Source: Nitratidesulfovibrio sp.
Lineage (GTDB): Bacteria; Desulfobacterota; Desulfovibrionia; Desulfovibrionales; Desulfovibrionaceae
DNA: 64,000 bases
NCBI RefSeq assembly: GCF_040373385.1
Contig: NZ_JBDXXH010000006.1
Span: 1 to 64,000 of the forward strand
Direction of reading: 5' to 3'
The translations under genes were made by a program, and so were the position numbers. The notes below the pieces were generated by a model that made no database searches, was not told the origin of the DNA, and worked only from the letters and a program-made list of their open reading frames with translations. Positions 16,317 to 25,481 of this stretch are shown piece after piece. Each line of letters opens with the position of its first letter. Position 1 is the stretch's first letter.

Positions 16317-18508
16317 CCGATCCGAAGACCGAAACCGCCGCCTCCCAATCCAAGGCCGCCGCTTCTCCGGAAACGCCGCAGACCCCGCCCGGTGCCGCCG
16401 CCAATGGCACGGGTTCCGGGGGCGGCAAACCCGCCGGATCCTGTCCTCCCCCGCAGGCCGGGGGACGCCCCAAGGGTATCCTGGCCCGCCTGTACGACCT
16501 GCTGGCCCTGTTCCCGCTGCTGCCGCTTACCCTCATCTACGCGGCGCAGACGGCCTTTACCCTGGATGCGCGGTCCCTGTGGTTTTCGGACGAAATCCGT
16601 CACGGCAACGTCTATGAAACCATGCTGGCCACCGGCCAGTGGCTGGTTCCGCACCTGAACGGCTCCCCCTACCCGGACAAGCCACCGGTATATTTCTGGT
16701 TCCTTGGCCTGCTGGACGCCATTCCCGGCGTGGACGGCTCCATGGTCTTCCTGCTGGGGGCCGCCGTTTCCGGCCTGCTGGTGCTGTGGGCCACCTATGC
16801 CCTGGCCCGCCTGGTGGCCGGGTGCGACAAGCGCGAATCGTTCGCGGCGGGGCTGGTGCTGCTGTGCGGCATGTACTTCCTGGGCGTGACCCACTACGCC
16901 CGCATGGACCTGCTGTTCGCCGCCGTGATCACCCTGGCCCATATCTGCATGTACCGGGGCCTGCGCCTGCCCCTGGCCTTCCGCTGGATAGTCCCTGCCT
17001 TTGCCCTGGCTGCCGTGGCCACCCTGGTCAAGGGGCCGTTCGGCATGGCCTTTCCGCTGCTGGCGGGAGTGGCCTACGGGTTGTGGCGCGGCATGCCCCG
17101 CCGCCTGAACCGCATGGACGTGGCCATCGGCGGCGGCATCATGCTGGCCACCCTGCTGGCCTGGGTGGGGGCCGTATGGTTCGAAGGCTACGCGGACCTC
17201 ATCCGCAACATCCTGCGTCACCAGATCGTGGACCGCGCCACCGCCGCCTGGCATCATGAACAGCCGTGGTGGCACTATCTGGCCACCCTGCCCGCCGCGT
17301 GGCTGCCGTTTACCCTGGTGCTGCCGTTCCTGCCGTGGGGGCGCGCCTTCACGCCCACCTCCGTGCGTGCCGTGCTGGCCACCCGCAAGGGCCAGGACGA
17401 CGGCATGGCCTACATCTGGCTGGCGCTGGTCACCTCGTTCGCCCTGCTGACGGCGGTCAGCATCAAGATCGTCATCTACCTGCTGCCGCTGTTCCCGCTG
17501 CTGGCCGTGGTCACCGCCCGTGCCCTGCTGCGGCTGAACGCGTTCGGCAGCCGCATGTATTTCGGCCTGACGGCGCTGCTGCTGTTCGCGCTGGCGCTGG
17601 CCCTGGGTGGCGCGTCACTGTGGCAGTGGGCGCCGGACATGGTGCGCGTGCGCTTTCAGCCACAGGTGCTCGCCCTGCTCGACATCGCGCGCGGCGCGCC
17701 CATCCTTGCGGGCATCACCCTGGTGTTCGCCGTGCTGCTGTGGAAGGCCGTGGACCGCAGCCGCCCTGAAGGCGGCCTGCTGACCCTTGCCGCCTTCGTC
17801 ACCGCGTTCGTCGTGCCCGCCGCCCTGTTCACCGCCCCTTCGCTGGACCCGGTCATGAGCCCCCGCGCCCAGGCCGAGCTGATGGGCGAGTACATCCGCA
17901 AGGGGTACCACCCGGTGAGCTACAAGGTCTACTCCGGCACCTACACCTACTACGCGGGCTCCAACATCGAAGAGCTTTCCGACGAGGACTCGCTGCGCGC
18001 CGCCACGGCGGTGTTCCCGCAACTGGTGGTGGCCATGCGCGCCGACCGCTTCGCGGAATGGGCCGACAAGCCCGCCGACCTGCGCGAGGTGCACCGCCAG
18101 TGGATCGTGGACCGCGAGTACGTGCTGGCGGAACGTTCCGGCCCCATGCAGCCCTCGCAGCCTGCGGACATGGCAACGCCCGCCCCCGCCGATGCGGGTG
18201 CCGCCCCCGCCGTGTCCGGCGAACAGGCCCCGGCACCCGATGCTCCGGCCCTGCCGCAGCCCGCGCCCGGCGATGCCGGCGACGGCGCTGCGCCAGCCAC
18301 GCCCGCTGCGCCCCAGCCCGTGCAGCCCGAGCAGCCGCCCGCCACGCCGGCTGCCCCTGCCGTGCCCCTGCCCGGCCCGCAGCCGCAGGACAACCCCCCG
18401 GCAGCACCCCAGCCCGTGCCGGTGCCCACCCCGCCCCCGCCGCCGCCCGGCGTGGGCGCCACGGACACCCCGGCCACTCCCGCACCGGCAACGGCGCAGG
18501 CCCAGTAG
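16313..18508 (+). CDS. ArnT/PMT-type (GT83) integral membrane glycosyltransferase
   Basis: 731 aa. A 50-residue polar N-terminus precedes TM1. The first periplasmic loop carries the catalytic-type acidic pair WFSDEIRHGN, followed by GSPYPDKPPVYFW, both typical of ArnT-like lipid A transferases. About 11-12 membrane segments follow to about residue 510, then a soluble domain (SYKVYSGTYTYYAGSN) and a Pro/Ala-rich tail from about residue 610. It probably transfers a sugar from an undecaprenyl-phosphate donor to lipid A or another envelope acceptor in the periplasm. Start overlaps the PAP2 stop as ATGA. A 20-bp hairpin terminator follows. Confidence 0.88.
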   Translation: MTDPKTETAASQSKAAASPETPQTPPGAAANGTGSGGGKPAGSCPPPQAGGRPKGILARLYDLLALFPLLPLTLIYAAQTAFTLDARSLWFSDEIRHGNVYETMLATGQWLVPHLNGSPYPDKPPVYFWFLGLLDAIPGVDGSMVFLLGAAVSGLLVLWATYALARLVAGCDKRESFAAGLVLLCGMYFLGVTHYARMDLLFAAVITLAHICMYRGLRLPLAFRWIVPAFALAAVATLVKGPFGMAFPLLAGVAYGLWRGMPRRLNRMDVAIGGGIMLATLLAWVGAVWFEGYADLIRNILRHQIVDRATAAWHHEQPWWHYLATLPAAWLPFTLVLPFLPWGRAFTPTSVRAVLATRKGQDDGMAYIWLALVTSFALLTAVSIKIVIYLLPLFPLLAVVTARALLRLNAFGSRMYFGLTALLLFALALALGGASLWQWAPDMVRVRFQPQVLALLDIARGAPILAGITLVFAVLLWKAVDRSRPEGGLLTLAAFVTAFVVPAALFTAPSLDPVMSPRAQAELMGEYIRKGYHPVSYKVYSGTYTYYAGSNIEELSDEDSLRAATAVFPQLVVAMRADRFAEWADKPADLREVHRQWIVDREYVLAERSGPMQPSQPADMATPAPADAGAAPAVSGEQAPAPDAPALPQPAPGDAGDGAAPATPAAPQPVQPEQPPATPAAPAVPLPGPQPQDNPPAAPQPVPVPTPPPPPPGVGATDTPATPAPATAQAQ

Positions 18509-18541
18509 CCGCTCCGCCCAGTAGCCACTCCGCAAAGCCAT

Positions 18542-18587
18542 CAACGCAAGACTGCCGTGGAGGCGACTCCACGGCAGTCTTGCGTTG
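18542..18587. terminator. Strong hairpin between convergent genes
   Basis: A perfect 20-bp stem (18542-18561 with 18568-18587) and a 6-nt loop lie 33 nt after the glycosyltransferase stop and 32 nt before the rhomboid stop. There is no long T-tract on either side, so termination strength is uncertain, but the symmetry suits both convergent transcripts. Confidence 0.75.
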
Positions 18588-18619
18588 GTGGCATGAGCCA
18601 CGTGCGCAGGGCGCAACGT

Positions 18620-19738
18620 CTACCGCAGGGCCAGCATCCAGCACCCGGCCAGCAACGCGGCGCAGACGGCGCCGGCCAGCCATTCCAGCCAGCGCGGCAG
18701 CGGGCCGAAGCGTTCGCGCAGCCCCTGCGCCGCCATACCCACCACGACGCCCGCCACCAGGCCGAACAGGTGCGCGCCCAGGTCGGTGCGTTCCCCTTCG
18801 CTGCCTAGCATGCCCAGAATGGCCAGTCCGGCAGCCAGCGGCACCACCATGCGCCGCCAGCCGCTCCAGCCGCCCTCCACCGCCAGCAGCCCGGACAACA
18901 CGCCCACCGCGCCGAACAACGCCGTGGAAAACCCCAGGCTGACGTGCGATGCCGGGCGCACCAGCGCGTTCAGCACGTTGCCGCCCGCGCCCGCCAGAAT
19001 GGTCAGCAGCCAGCCGGGTCCGCTGCCCACGCGGCGGCACAGGGGAATCAGAAAGAAGCTGCCGAACAGGATGTTGCCGAACAGGTGCGGGCTGTCGGCG
19101 TGCAGGGTCAGGGCCGTGACCACGCGGTACCACTGCCCGCGCATGACGGTGTGGTAGACGTCCATGGCCCCGGCATCGCGCCACACGTCCGGATCCAGGT
19201 CGGGCAGGGGCAGGGCCATGTCCCACCACCAGCCCATGCGCACCCCGTGCCACAGAGCCAGCAGCAGCAGGCCCAGCAGGGTCAGGTGCACGTTGGCGCG
19301 CAAGGGAGCGGGGGGCAAGGCTGGGGGGCGGGCACGGGCAGCGGCGTCCTCGCCCTCCGCAGCCAGCAGTTCCTGCCGGGCCAGCCGTTCGTACATCACG
19401 GGCACGAACAGGTGTTGCCGCTCGCCCCGGCGCACGGCCATCAACGGGATGTTGCGCGCTTCCAGCACCAGCCGCCAGCGCGGCAGGCACTGCGCGGTGC
19501 ACGGCGGCAGGTGTGGCAACGGCACGGGCTGCGCCGCGTTCAGGGCCGGGGGAACGGGTACGGTCAGGTCGCGCCAGAACGGGGGCAACACGGGCCTGCG
19601 GCGCAGGGCGGCCGCCACGTGTTCCGGCCGCGCCGCGAGGCCGGTGGCCACGGCGCTGCGCCCGACAAGGTGCGACGCACCGCCGGAGCGCACCTGCCGG
19701 GGGCGGCGAAAGCGGTCTGATCCGTTGGGGGGTGGCAT
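18620..19738 (-). CDS. Rhomboid-family intramembrane serine protease
   Basis: 372 aa. The first 145 residues are soluble and of unknown fold. The rhomboid core follows: first TM HLTLLGLLLLALWHG, then HADSPHLFGNILFG (HxxxN region), GFSTALFGAVG with the nucleophile Ser of GxSxxxxG, and GAHLFGLVAGVVVG carrying the catalytic His. Both catalytic residues are present, so it should be active in the inner membrane. Only 36 nt separate it from the upstream fxsA-like gene, suggesting co-transcription. Its substrate cannot be told from sequence. Confidence 0.9.
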   Translation of the reverse strand: MPPPNGSDRFRRPRQVRSGGASHLVGRSAVATGLAARPEHVAAALRRRPVLPPFWRDLTVPVPPALNAAQPVPLPHLPPCTAQCLPRWRLVLEARNIPLMAVRRGERQHLFVPVMYERLARQELLAAEGEDAAARARPPALPPAPLRANVHLTLLGLLLLALWHGVRMGWWWDMALPLPDLDPDVWRDAGAMDVYHTVMRGQWYRVVTALTLHADSPHLFGNILFGSFFLIPLCRRVGSGPGWLLTILAGAGGNVLNALVRPASHVSLGFSTALFGAVGVLSGLLAVEGGWSGWRRMVVPLAAGLAILGMLGSEGERTDLGAHLFGLVAGVVVGMAAQGLRERFGPLPRWLEWLAGAVCAALLAGCWMLALR

Positions 19739-19774
19739 GAGCTGTGCGAAAAGCGTGGACCGGGGCCGGATGCG

Positions 19775-20533
19775 CTAGCGCGCGCCCGAACCGCCGGATG
19801 TCCCATCCGAAGAATCACCCGACTGGCCGCCAGACTTGCCGGAACCATCCGCCGGTCCGGAAGGCGCCACCGGTTCGCAATCGATGACCACGGTGCGGCG
19901 GGGTTCCTGCCGCCCGGCCTGAGCACCACCAGCGCCGCCCCCATGGTCCGGACCATAGGGATGAGGACCGCTGCCATCCGGCCCATTCGGGGCATCCAGT
20001 CCGCCCTGTCCGTTCAGTCCGCCTGGGCCATCTGGGCCATTGGCATTGGGGCCGAACATGGGGCCACCGAAGGTTTCGGTGTGCCGCGCCCCGCCGGGGC
20101 CGAAATACCAGGTGCGCACGTGCACCGACGCCCCGCCCGCGCGGTCACCCGCCCGGCCTGTACGGCCTTCGGCCTGGATGGTGGCGTTCATGTGCCGCCG
20201 CAGCAGGTGCGCGGCCAGCCTGCGCACCGGGGGCAACAGCAGGAGCACCCCGAACACGTCGGACACGAAGCCGGGGAACACCATGAGGATGCCCGCCAGC
20301 AGCAGGAACAGCCCGTCCAGCATCTCGTCGGCGGGCAGCACGCCCTGGGCCAGGTTTTGCTGGATGCGCGCCAGCGTGCCCATGCCCTGGGTGCGGGCCA
20401 GCCACACCCCGACCATGGCGAACAGGATCACCAGCAGCACGGCGTTGAACGCCCCGATGCGCGCGCCCACCTCCACCAGCACGTAGAATTCCAGAAAGGG
20501 GACCAGCAGCAGGACAAGACCAAGACGGGGCAT
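19775..20533 (-). CDS. FxsA-family membrane protein with Gly/Pro-rich tail
   Basis: 252 aa. Residues 1-115 match FxsA: LVPFLEFYVLVEVGARIGAF, WLARTQGMGTLARIQQNLAQG and DGLFLLLAGILMVFPGFVSD, with about four hydrophobic segments. E. coli FxsA interferes with F-plasmid exclusion of phage T7, but its cellular role is unclear. From residue about 140 the chain is a collagen-like Gly/Pro/Asn/Asp-rich tail, with repeats such as NGPDGPGG, far longer than in typical FxsA (about 150 aa). The ATG at 20533 is preceded by GGAG and starts directly at the first membrane helix. Upstream gene of the rhomboid pair. Confidence 0.88.
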   Translation of the reverse strand: MPRLGLVLLLVPFLEFYVLVEVGARIGAFNAVLLVILFAMVGVWLARTQGMGTLARIQQNLAQGVLPADEMLDGLFLLLAGILMVFPGFVSDVFGVLLLLPPVRRLAAHLLRRHMNATIQAEGRTGRAGDRAGGASVHVRTWYFGPGGARHTETFGGPMFGPNANGPDGPGGLNGQGGLDAPNGPDGSGPHPYGPDHGGGAGGAQAGRQEPRRTVVIDCEPVAPSGPADGSGKSGGQSGDSSDGTSGGSGAR

Positions 20534-20908
20534 GGGGGCTCCGGGATGGTTGCGGTGGGAACGATGCGCCGGATTCGTGGGGCACATCCGTGGTGCCAGC
20601 TCCGTGGCGGCAGCCGGAATGCGGGGCGCGGGAAAACGGTGACGAAGAGGCGACGCAGGGTGGCATGCCTGCGGCAGGCCCGCGTGCGTCCATTCTGGAA
20701 AGGATAGTCATGGAAGCCCCCGGCGGCAAGGCGTATCCCGCCGGTAAAGTGCGGGGAATGAGGCCGAGAGGGGGCACGGCGGAGGAAGGGCGCCGCCCGC
20801 ACGCGGGGACCAGGGAGGCGCCGGGGGAAGGAATACGGCGGACCGTACGGCGACCAGGCTGGGGATGCAGTGGGACAACGCGCGGAGAATACCCGTCAGG
20901 CGGACAAC
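20534..20908. other. Non-coding stretch upstream of fxsA
   Basis: 375 bp between the fxsA start and the DMT-permease stop, both on the minus strand. It holds the fxsA Shine-Dalgarno and presumably its promoter, plus a short palindrome GCCTGCGGCAGGC (20665-20677). I see no convincing gene or terminator. Confidence 0.5.
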
Positions 20909-21967
20909 TCAGGCGGACAGCACCACCAACGCGGCCCCGGCGGCCATCAGCGCCGCGCCGGGCAGCCTGCCGTCGCGGGTCGGGCGGGTTCCCCGGCGCG
21001 CCTCCGCCGTGTCCGCCGCGTCCGCCGCGTCCGCCGCGTCGGGCACTCCGCCCACGCCACTCCCGCCACGCTCGCGGGCCCGGCGAACGCCGCGCACCCC
21101 GTCGGCCAGCTTGTCCATGAGCACGGCGAAGACCCCGTCCAGCCGCTTCACCGCGATCATGTTGGCGGCGGTGGTCAGGCTCATGGCCGTGAAGTGCGCG
21201 TACGCGGCCAGAAACAGCACCGCCCCCATGGTCGCGCCCCGCAATGGGCGGTCAAGGAGCATGCGCGGACGCACCCCGCCGAACAGCATCAACGCCGCCA
21301 GCATGACCGGGCCGTAAATGGCGAAGAACACCCCGCCTGCAACGGCCGGGGTGGCGTGCAGCACCATCTGGCGGTTCAGCACGCTGCCCAGGCTCCACAG
21401 CAGGGCCACCCCCAGCATGATCCGCGAGCCGCGCTCTGTGGCCAGGGTGCGAAAGGGGCGCAGCAAACGGGCAAGGACACCCCCGCCCCTGCGGACGGCA
21501 CCGCCCGCGTCCCGCATCGCGGCGGGGTTCGCAACGTGTGCCGCAGCATCCTCCGCGTCGTTGCCCGCATTCAGCACCCAGCTGCCCGCCACCACCAGCA
21601 GCACCCCGGCCACGCCCGCAGGGCGCGGCGCAACCCCCAGCAGCAGGTATTCGTGCAACACCACGAAGGCGGGGGAAAAGCACAGATAGGGCACCGTGCG
21701 CGACACCGGCGACAGGCGCACCGCCCACGCGGTAAGCAGGTGCCCCGCCATGTTCACCGGGACGGCGACAAGGGTGGCCAGCCAGAACGGCGCGGGCAGA
21801 TCCGGCAGGCCGCGCACCGCCAACAGCACCAGGAACGGCGGCAGGCTCCAGAACACCGGATAGGCCACCATGCGGGCCGGGGGCAGATCCCCGGCAAAGC
21901 GGCGCAGCAGGGTGGCATCCAGCGCGGCCAGCACGGCCGCCAGCAGGGCGGGAAGTGTCCAGGACAT
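20909..21967 (-). CDS. EamA/DMT-superfamily permease
   Basis: 352 aa with about 10 hydrophobic segments in two halves. The first half runs from the N-terminus to about residue 130 (MVAYPVFWSLPPFLVLLAVR, SRTVPYLCFSPAFVVLHEYL). The second starts at about 180 (IMLGVALLWSLGSVLNRQMV). The final helix (AALMAAGAALVVLS) is separated from the rest by a charged insert with an Ala-Asp repeat (DAADAADAADTAEA) encoded by a 9-bp GTCCGCCGC tandem repeat. Predicted inner-membrane metabolite exporter or importer. Substrate unknown; no linked biosynthetic genes. Confidence 0.8.
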   Translation of the reverse strand: MSWTLPALLAAVLAALDATLLRRFAGDLPPARMVAYPVFWSLPPFLVLLAVRGLPDLPAPFWLATLVAVPVNMAGHLLTAWAVRLSPVSRTVPYLCFSPAFVVLHEYLLLGVAPRPAGVAGVLLVVAGSWVLNAGNDAEDAAAHVANPAAMRDAGGAVRRGGGVLARLLRPFRTLATERGSRIMLGVALLWSLGSVLNRQMVLHATPAVAGGVFFAIYGPVMLAALMLFGGVRPRMLLDRPLRGATMGAVLFLAAYAHFTAMSLTTAANMIAVKRLDGVFAVLMDKLADGVRGVRRARERGGSGVGGVPDAADAADAADTAEARRGTRPTRDGRLPGAALMAAGAALVVLSA

Positions 21968-22062
21968 GGCCGCACCCTACCCCGCCGCGCTGCCGACGGA
22001 AAGTGCGCCACGCCGGATGGACGGCGACATTTGCGTGACGCCGCGCCCGGAACAACAACGCC

Positions 22063-22095
22063 AAAAAGCCCCGGCGGAAACCACCGGGGCCTTTG
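22063..22095 (-). terminator. Terminator of rpmB
   Basis: On the minus strand AAAGGCCCCGG pairs with CCGGGGC and is followed by TTTTT (22067-22063). It lies 20 nt after the rpmB stop. Confidence 0.88.
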
Positions 22096-22115
22096 AACGC
22101 TCGGATCGGAAAGCC

Positions 22116-22325
22116 TTAGACGGCCTTGCGGACGGCGGGCTTCACCACCGCGCCGGAGCGCAGGCAGCGGGTGCAGACGCTGAGGGTCTTCACTTCGCCG
22201 TTGGGGTACTGGTGGCGGACGTTCTGAAGGTTCGGCTCGAAGCGACGCTTGGTCTTGATGTTCGAGTGGCTCACATGGTGGCCGACCTGGGCCTTCTTGC
22301 CGCACACATCGCACTGCTTGGACAT
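22116..22325 (-). CDS. rpmB: 50S ribosomal protein L28
   Basis: 69 aa, full length for L28. [21 protein letters not shown] at the N-terminus and VCTRCLRSG near the C-terminus give two CxxC pairs, the zinc-binding (C+) form. A strong GGAGGAAAG precedes the ATG. It is a single gene with its own terminator, divergent from the yceD-rpmF-plsX operon. Confidence 0.98.
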   Translation of the reverse strand: MSKQCDVCGKKAQVGHHVSHSNIKTKRRFEPNLQNVRHQYPNGEVKTLSVCTRCLRSGAVVKPAVRKAV

Positions 22326-22481
22326 GACTTTCCTCCGTATATGTGCAAAGTTCGCGTGGTCGTTCTGATGTGCCGCCGGTGGCGTTCAACCGCCGGGGCG
22401 CCGCGCGGGGCGGGCGTCGACCGATGTGCCGGGCACGTTCCGGACGCATTCTGGATGTTTGCCGCCGCGAGAGATGGGAGT

Positions 22482-22508
22482 CTTATACCGCCGCCCTGAA
22501 AAACGCAA
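22482..22508 (-). promoter_or_regulatory. Possible sigma-70 promoter for rpmB
   Basis: On the minus strand TTGCGT (22508-22503) and TATAAG (22487-22482) are 15 nt apart, a short spacing but a good -10. It lies back-to-back with the stronger plus-strand promoter at 22517. Confidence 0.4.
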
Positions 22509-22516
22509 CCCCTTTC

Positions 22517-22546
22517 TTGACAGCCCGAAGGGTTCGCATGTAGTAA
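22517..22546 (+). promoter_or_regulatory. Sigma-70 promoter for the yceD-rpmF-plsX operon
   Basis: A perfect -35 TTGACA (22517-22522), 18-nt spacer and TAGTAA (22541-22546), 20 nt before the yceD start codon, implying a very short leader. Confidence 0.6.
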
Positions 22547-22566
22547 TCGCTGCTCGCGAGGTAGCC

Positions 22567-23166
22567 ATGCACCAGATTTGGATTCCGCTCAAGGACATTC
22601 CGGCGGGCGGCGGCGAGTACGAGGTTGACGACCAGTCCATCTGGCAGGGTCCCATCGCCGAGTTTTCACTGCCGTTCACCATCATCAAGCCGCTGCACGG
22701 CTCGGTGTTCCTGCTGCCGCAGGACGACGGCTGCCTTGTGCGCGGCAAGCTCACCGGGCGCATCAGCGCGCCCTGTGACCGCTGCGCCGAGCCTGCGGAG
22801 ATGGCCATCGACCAGTCCTTCGACAGCTTCGAGCCGTTTCCGGCCCAGCAGCCTGCGCAGGACGACGCGCGCAGGCATGGCAAGGCGGCCCCGGCTGAGC
22901 CTGAAGTGGACAGCGATTTCGAGGACGTGGACGCGGCCGTGATCCGCATCTCCCCTTCCGGGCAGGGCGTTGAAGTAAGCCTGTCCGGCCTGCTGTGGGA
23001 AGAATTTCTGCTGGCCCTGCCGGCGAAGCCGCTGTGCTCCGCTGGCTGCAAGGGCCTGTGCCCGTCGTGCGGAAGCAACCTGAACGCCGCCCCCTGCTCC
23101 TGCAAGAGCGAAAGTGGCGACCCCAGGCTTGCCACCCTGCGCGGCCTTACCATCGAAAAGAAGTAG
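22567..23166 (+). CDS. YceD/DUF177-family protein (large-subunit rRNA accumulation protein)
   Basis: 199 aa. The family is almost always encoded directly upstream of rpmF, as here, and has been linked to 23S rRNA accumulation. SAPCDRCAEPAEM (about residues 65-77) and the C-terminal CSAGCKGLCPSCGSNLN (about 157-173) form conserved Cys clusters typical of DUF177. ATG at 22567 follows GAGGTAGCC; the sequence upstream is non-coding promoter DNA. It is 45 nt upstream of rpmF. Confidence 0.9.
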   Translation: MHQIWIPLKDIPAGGGEYEVDDQSIWQGPIAEFSLPFTIIKPLHGSVFLLPQDDGCLVRGKLTGRISAPCDRCAEPAEMAIDQSFDSFEPFPAQQPAQDDARRHGKAAPAEPEVDSDFEDVDAAVIRISPSGQGVEVSLSGLLWEEFLLALPAKPLCSAGCKGLCPSCGSNLNAAPCSCKSESGDPRLATLRGLTIEKK

Positions 23167-23211
23167 CACAACCCCCGCCGCCCTCGGCGGGACATCCAGG
23201 AGAGGAACGCC

Positions 23212-23391
23212 ATGGCCGTTCAGCAGAACAAGAAGTCCAAGTCCAAGAAGGGTATGCGCCGTTCGCACGATCGCGTGGCCATCCCCACCATCGTGTACTG
23301 CGCCTGCGGTGAGCCCACCGTTCCGCACCGCGCCTGCCCGAGCTGCGGCACCTACAAGGGCCGTCAGGTGGTTGCCCAGCCTAATGAGTAA
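23212..23391 (+). CDS. rpmF: 50S ribosomal protein L32
   Basis: 59 aa, typical L32 length. MAVQQNKKSKSKKGMRRSHD is the diagnostic N-terminus. YCACGEP and ACPSCGTYKG supply four Cys for zinc. GAGAGG precedes the ATG. The gene overlaps the start of plsX by 8 nt, so translation of the two is probably coupled, linking ribosome and membrane lipid synthesis as in many bacteria. Confidence 0.98.
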   Translation: MAVQQNKKSKSKKGMRRSHDRVAIPTIVYCACGEPTVPHRACPSCGTYKGRQVVAQPNE

Positions 23392-24424
23392 CGCGACCAT
23401 CATCGCCGTGGATGCCATGGGGGGGGATTTTGGCCCCTCCGTGGTGGTCCCCGGCGCGATAGAGGCGGCGCGCGACAAGGGAATTGCCCTTCTGCTGGTC
23501 GGTGACCAGGCAAAGGTGCGGGCCGAACTGGCCAAGATATCCCTTGACGGCGTCGCCTGCGACGTTGTCCACGCCAGCGAAGTGGCCGGCATGGACGAAA
23601 AGCCTTCGGACATTCTGCGCCGCCGCAAGGACGCCTCCATCCAGGTGGCCTGCCGCCTGGTGCGCGACGGCCAGGCCCACGGCATCGTCAGTGCCGGACA
23701 CTCCGGCGCCACCGTGGCCTGCGGCATGTTCATCATGGGCCGCATTCCCGGCGTGGACCGGCCCGCGCTTGCCACCATCATGCCCACCGAAAAGAACCCC
23801 ATCGTCCTTCTGGACGTGGGGGCCAACGTGGACTGCAAGCCGCACCACCTGTTCCAGTTCGGCCTCATGGCCGACGCCTTCGCGCGCGACATCCTGTCGT
23901 GCGATTCGCCGCGCATCGGGCTGCTGAGCATCGGCGAGGAAGAAGGCAAGGGCAACACCCTGGTCAAGGAAGCCTACGAACTGTTCAAGCTGGCCCAGAA
24001 CGGCATCAACTTCGTTGGTAACGTGGAAGGGCGCGACATTTTCAGCGGCGAGGTGGACGTGGTGGTCTGCGACGGCTTTGTGGGCAACGTGGCGCTGAAG
24101 CTGAGCGAAGGGCTCAGCACGTCGCTGGGCCGCGTGCTGAAGCGCGAACTGCTCTCCGGCTTTCTGCCCAAGGTCGGCACCCTGCTCGCCAAGTCCGCCT
24201 TCCGCCGCTTTGCCCAGTTCGTGGATTATGCCGAATACGGCGGCGCTCCCCTGCTCGGCTTGCAGGGCATCGCCTTCGTCTGCCACGGCAAGTCCAACTC
24301 CAAGGCCGTGCGCAGCGCCGTCAAGATGGCCGCCACCTTCGTGGAAAAGAAGACCAACGAACGCCTCGTCAAGGCCATCAGCGCCAACGAGGAGCTCACC
24401 CGCTACGGCAAGGCCATCAAGTAG
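23384..24424 (+). CDS. plsX: Phosphate acyltransferase PlsX
   Basis: 346 aa. It makes acyl-phosphate from acyl-ACP, the first step of the PlsX/PlsY route to phosphatidic acid, at the inner face of the membrane. IIAVDAMGGDFGPSVVVPGA at the N-terminus, then SAGHSGATVACGMF, PALATIMP and GVGxEEGKGN-like IGEEEGKGNTL are family hallmarks. GAPLLGLQG and CHGKSN lie near the C-terminus. The start overlaps the end of rpmF. It is followed 52 nt later by fabH, its usual partner. Confidence 0.97.
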   Translation: MSNATIIAVDAMGGDFGPSVVVPGAIEAARDKGIALLLVGDQAKVRAELAKISLDGVACDVVHASEVAGMDEKPSDILRRRKDASIQVACRLVRDGQAHGIVSAGHSGATVACGMFIMGRIPGVDRPALATIMPTEKNPIVLLDVGANVDCKPHHLFQFGLMADAFARDILSCDSPRIGLLSIGEEEGKGNTLVKEAYELFKLAQNGINFVGNVEGRDIFSGEVDVVVCDGFVGNVALKLSEGLSTSLGRVLKRELLSGFLPKVGTLLAKSAFRRFAQFVDYAEYGGAPLLGLQGIAFVCHGKSNSKAVRSAVKMAATFVEKKTNERLVKAISANEELTRYGKAIK

Positions 24425-24476
24425 CGTCCCCCACCCTGCACATGCGGCGCCCCGCGCGCCGACCGGAATCAGCCAC

Positions 24477-25469
24477 ATGACAGCATCGCGCGATATTGCC
24501 TGCCGGGTCAGGGGGTTCGGTGCGTACACTCCCGTGGACGTGCTGACCAACTTCGACCTTGAAAAATTCGTGGAGACCACCGACGAGTGGATCACCACCC
24601 GTACCGGCATCAAGCAGCGCCACCGCCTGGCCGAGGGGCAGAACGCCTCGGACGCGGCAGCGGAGGCCGCCCGTCTGGCCCTGGCCGACGCGGGCATGGA
24701 ACCGGGCGAGATCACCCACGTCATCAACGCCACCTGCACCCCCGACTACCTGTGCCCCAACACCGCCTGCCTCATCGAGGCCAAGCTGGGCATCGTGGGC
24801 GCCATGGCTTTTGATTTCAACGCCGCCTGCTCGGGCTACGTGTACGGCCTGTCCATGGCCCGCTCCATCGTGGCCGCCCAGCCCGACGCCCGCGTGCTGC
24901 TGACCGCCACCGAAGCCCTGACCCGCCGCCTGAACTGGGCCGACCGCACCACCTGCGTGCTGTTCGGCGACGGTGCGGGCGCGTCGGTGATTACCGCCGA
25001 CGGCCAAGGCGCCCTGCTGGAAGACGTGCTCTGCGCGTCCGACGGCAACCTGGGCGGCCTGCTGACCATCGGCGGCGGCACCCACACCCCCTACGCCAAG
25101 GGCGACCCGGTGGGCGACGACTTTTTCGTGCAGATGAACGGCCGCGACGTGTTCAAGCACGCCGTGCGCAACATGGCCGCCATCAGCCAGGACGTGCTGG
25201 CGCGCAATGGCCTGACCACTGACGACGTGGCCCTGCTCATTCCGCACCAGGCCAACCTGCGCATCATCGAGGCCGTGGGCGACCGGCTGGGCATCCCCAC
25301 CGAGCGCGTATTCGTGAACCTGCACGAATTCGGCAACACCTCTGCGGCGTCCGTGCCGCTGGCCATTGCCGACGCGCGGGCCAAGGGCGTGCTGCGCCCC
25401 GGCATGCGCGTGTTGCTGGCCACCTTCGGGGGTGGGTTTACCTGGGGATCTGCGCTTCTCCATTTTTAG
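24477..25469 (+). CDS. fabH: 3-oxoacyl-ACP synthase III
   Basis: 330 aa. FabH condenses acetyl-CoA (or another short acyl-CoA) with malonyl-ACP to start fatty-acid synthesis. The Cys-His-Asn triad is intact: Cys118 in AACSGY, His in IPHQANLRI (about 255) and Asn in FGNTSAAS (about 285). ETTDEWITTRTGI is the conserved N-terminal block. No strong Shine-Dalgarno is visible at 24477. The stop is followed after 12 nt by structured element copy B, which separates it from fabG. Confidence 0.97.
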   Translation: MTASRDIACRVRGFGAYTPVDVLTNFDLEKFVETTDEWITTRTGIKQRHRLAEGQNASDAAAEAARLALADAGMEPGEITHVINATCTPDYLCPNTACLIEAKLGIVGAMAFDFNAACSGYVYGLSMARSIVAAQPDARVLLTATEALTRRLNWADRTTCVLFGDGAGASVITADGQGALLEDVLCASDGNLGGLLTIGGGTHTPYAKGDPVGDDFFVQMNGRDVFKHAVRNMAAISQDVLARNGLTTDDVALLIPHQANLRIIEAVGDRLGIPTERVFVNLHEFGNTSAASVPLAIADARAKGVLRPGMRVLLATFGGGFTWGSALLHF

Positions 25470-25481
25470 GCGCACATTGCC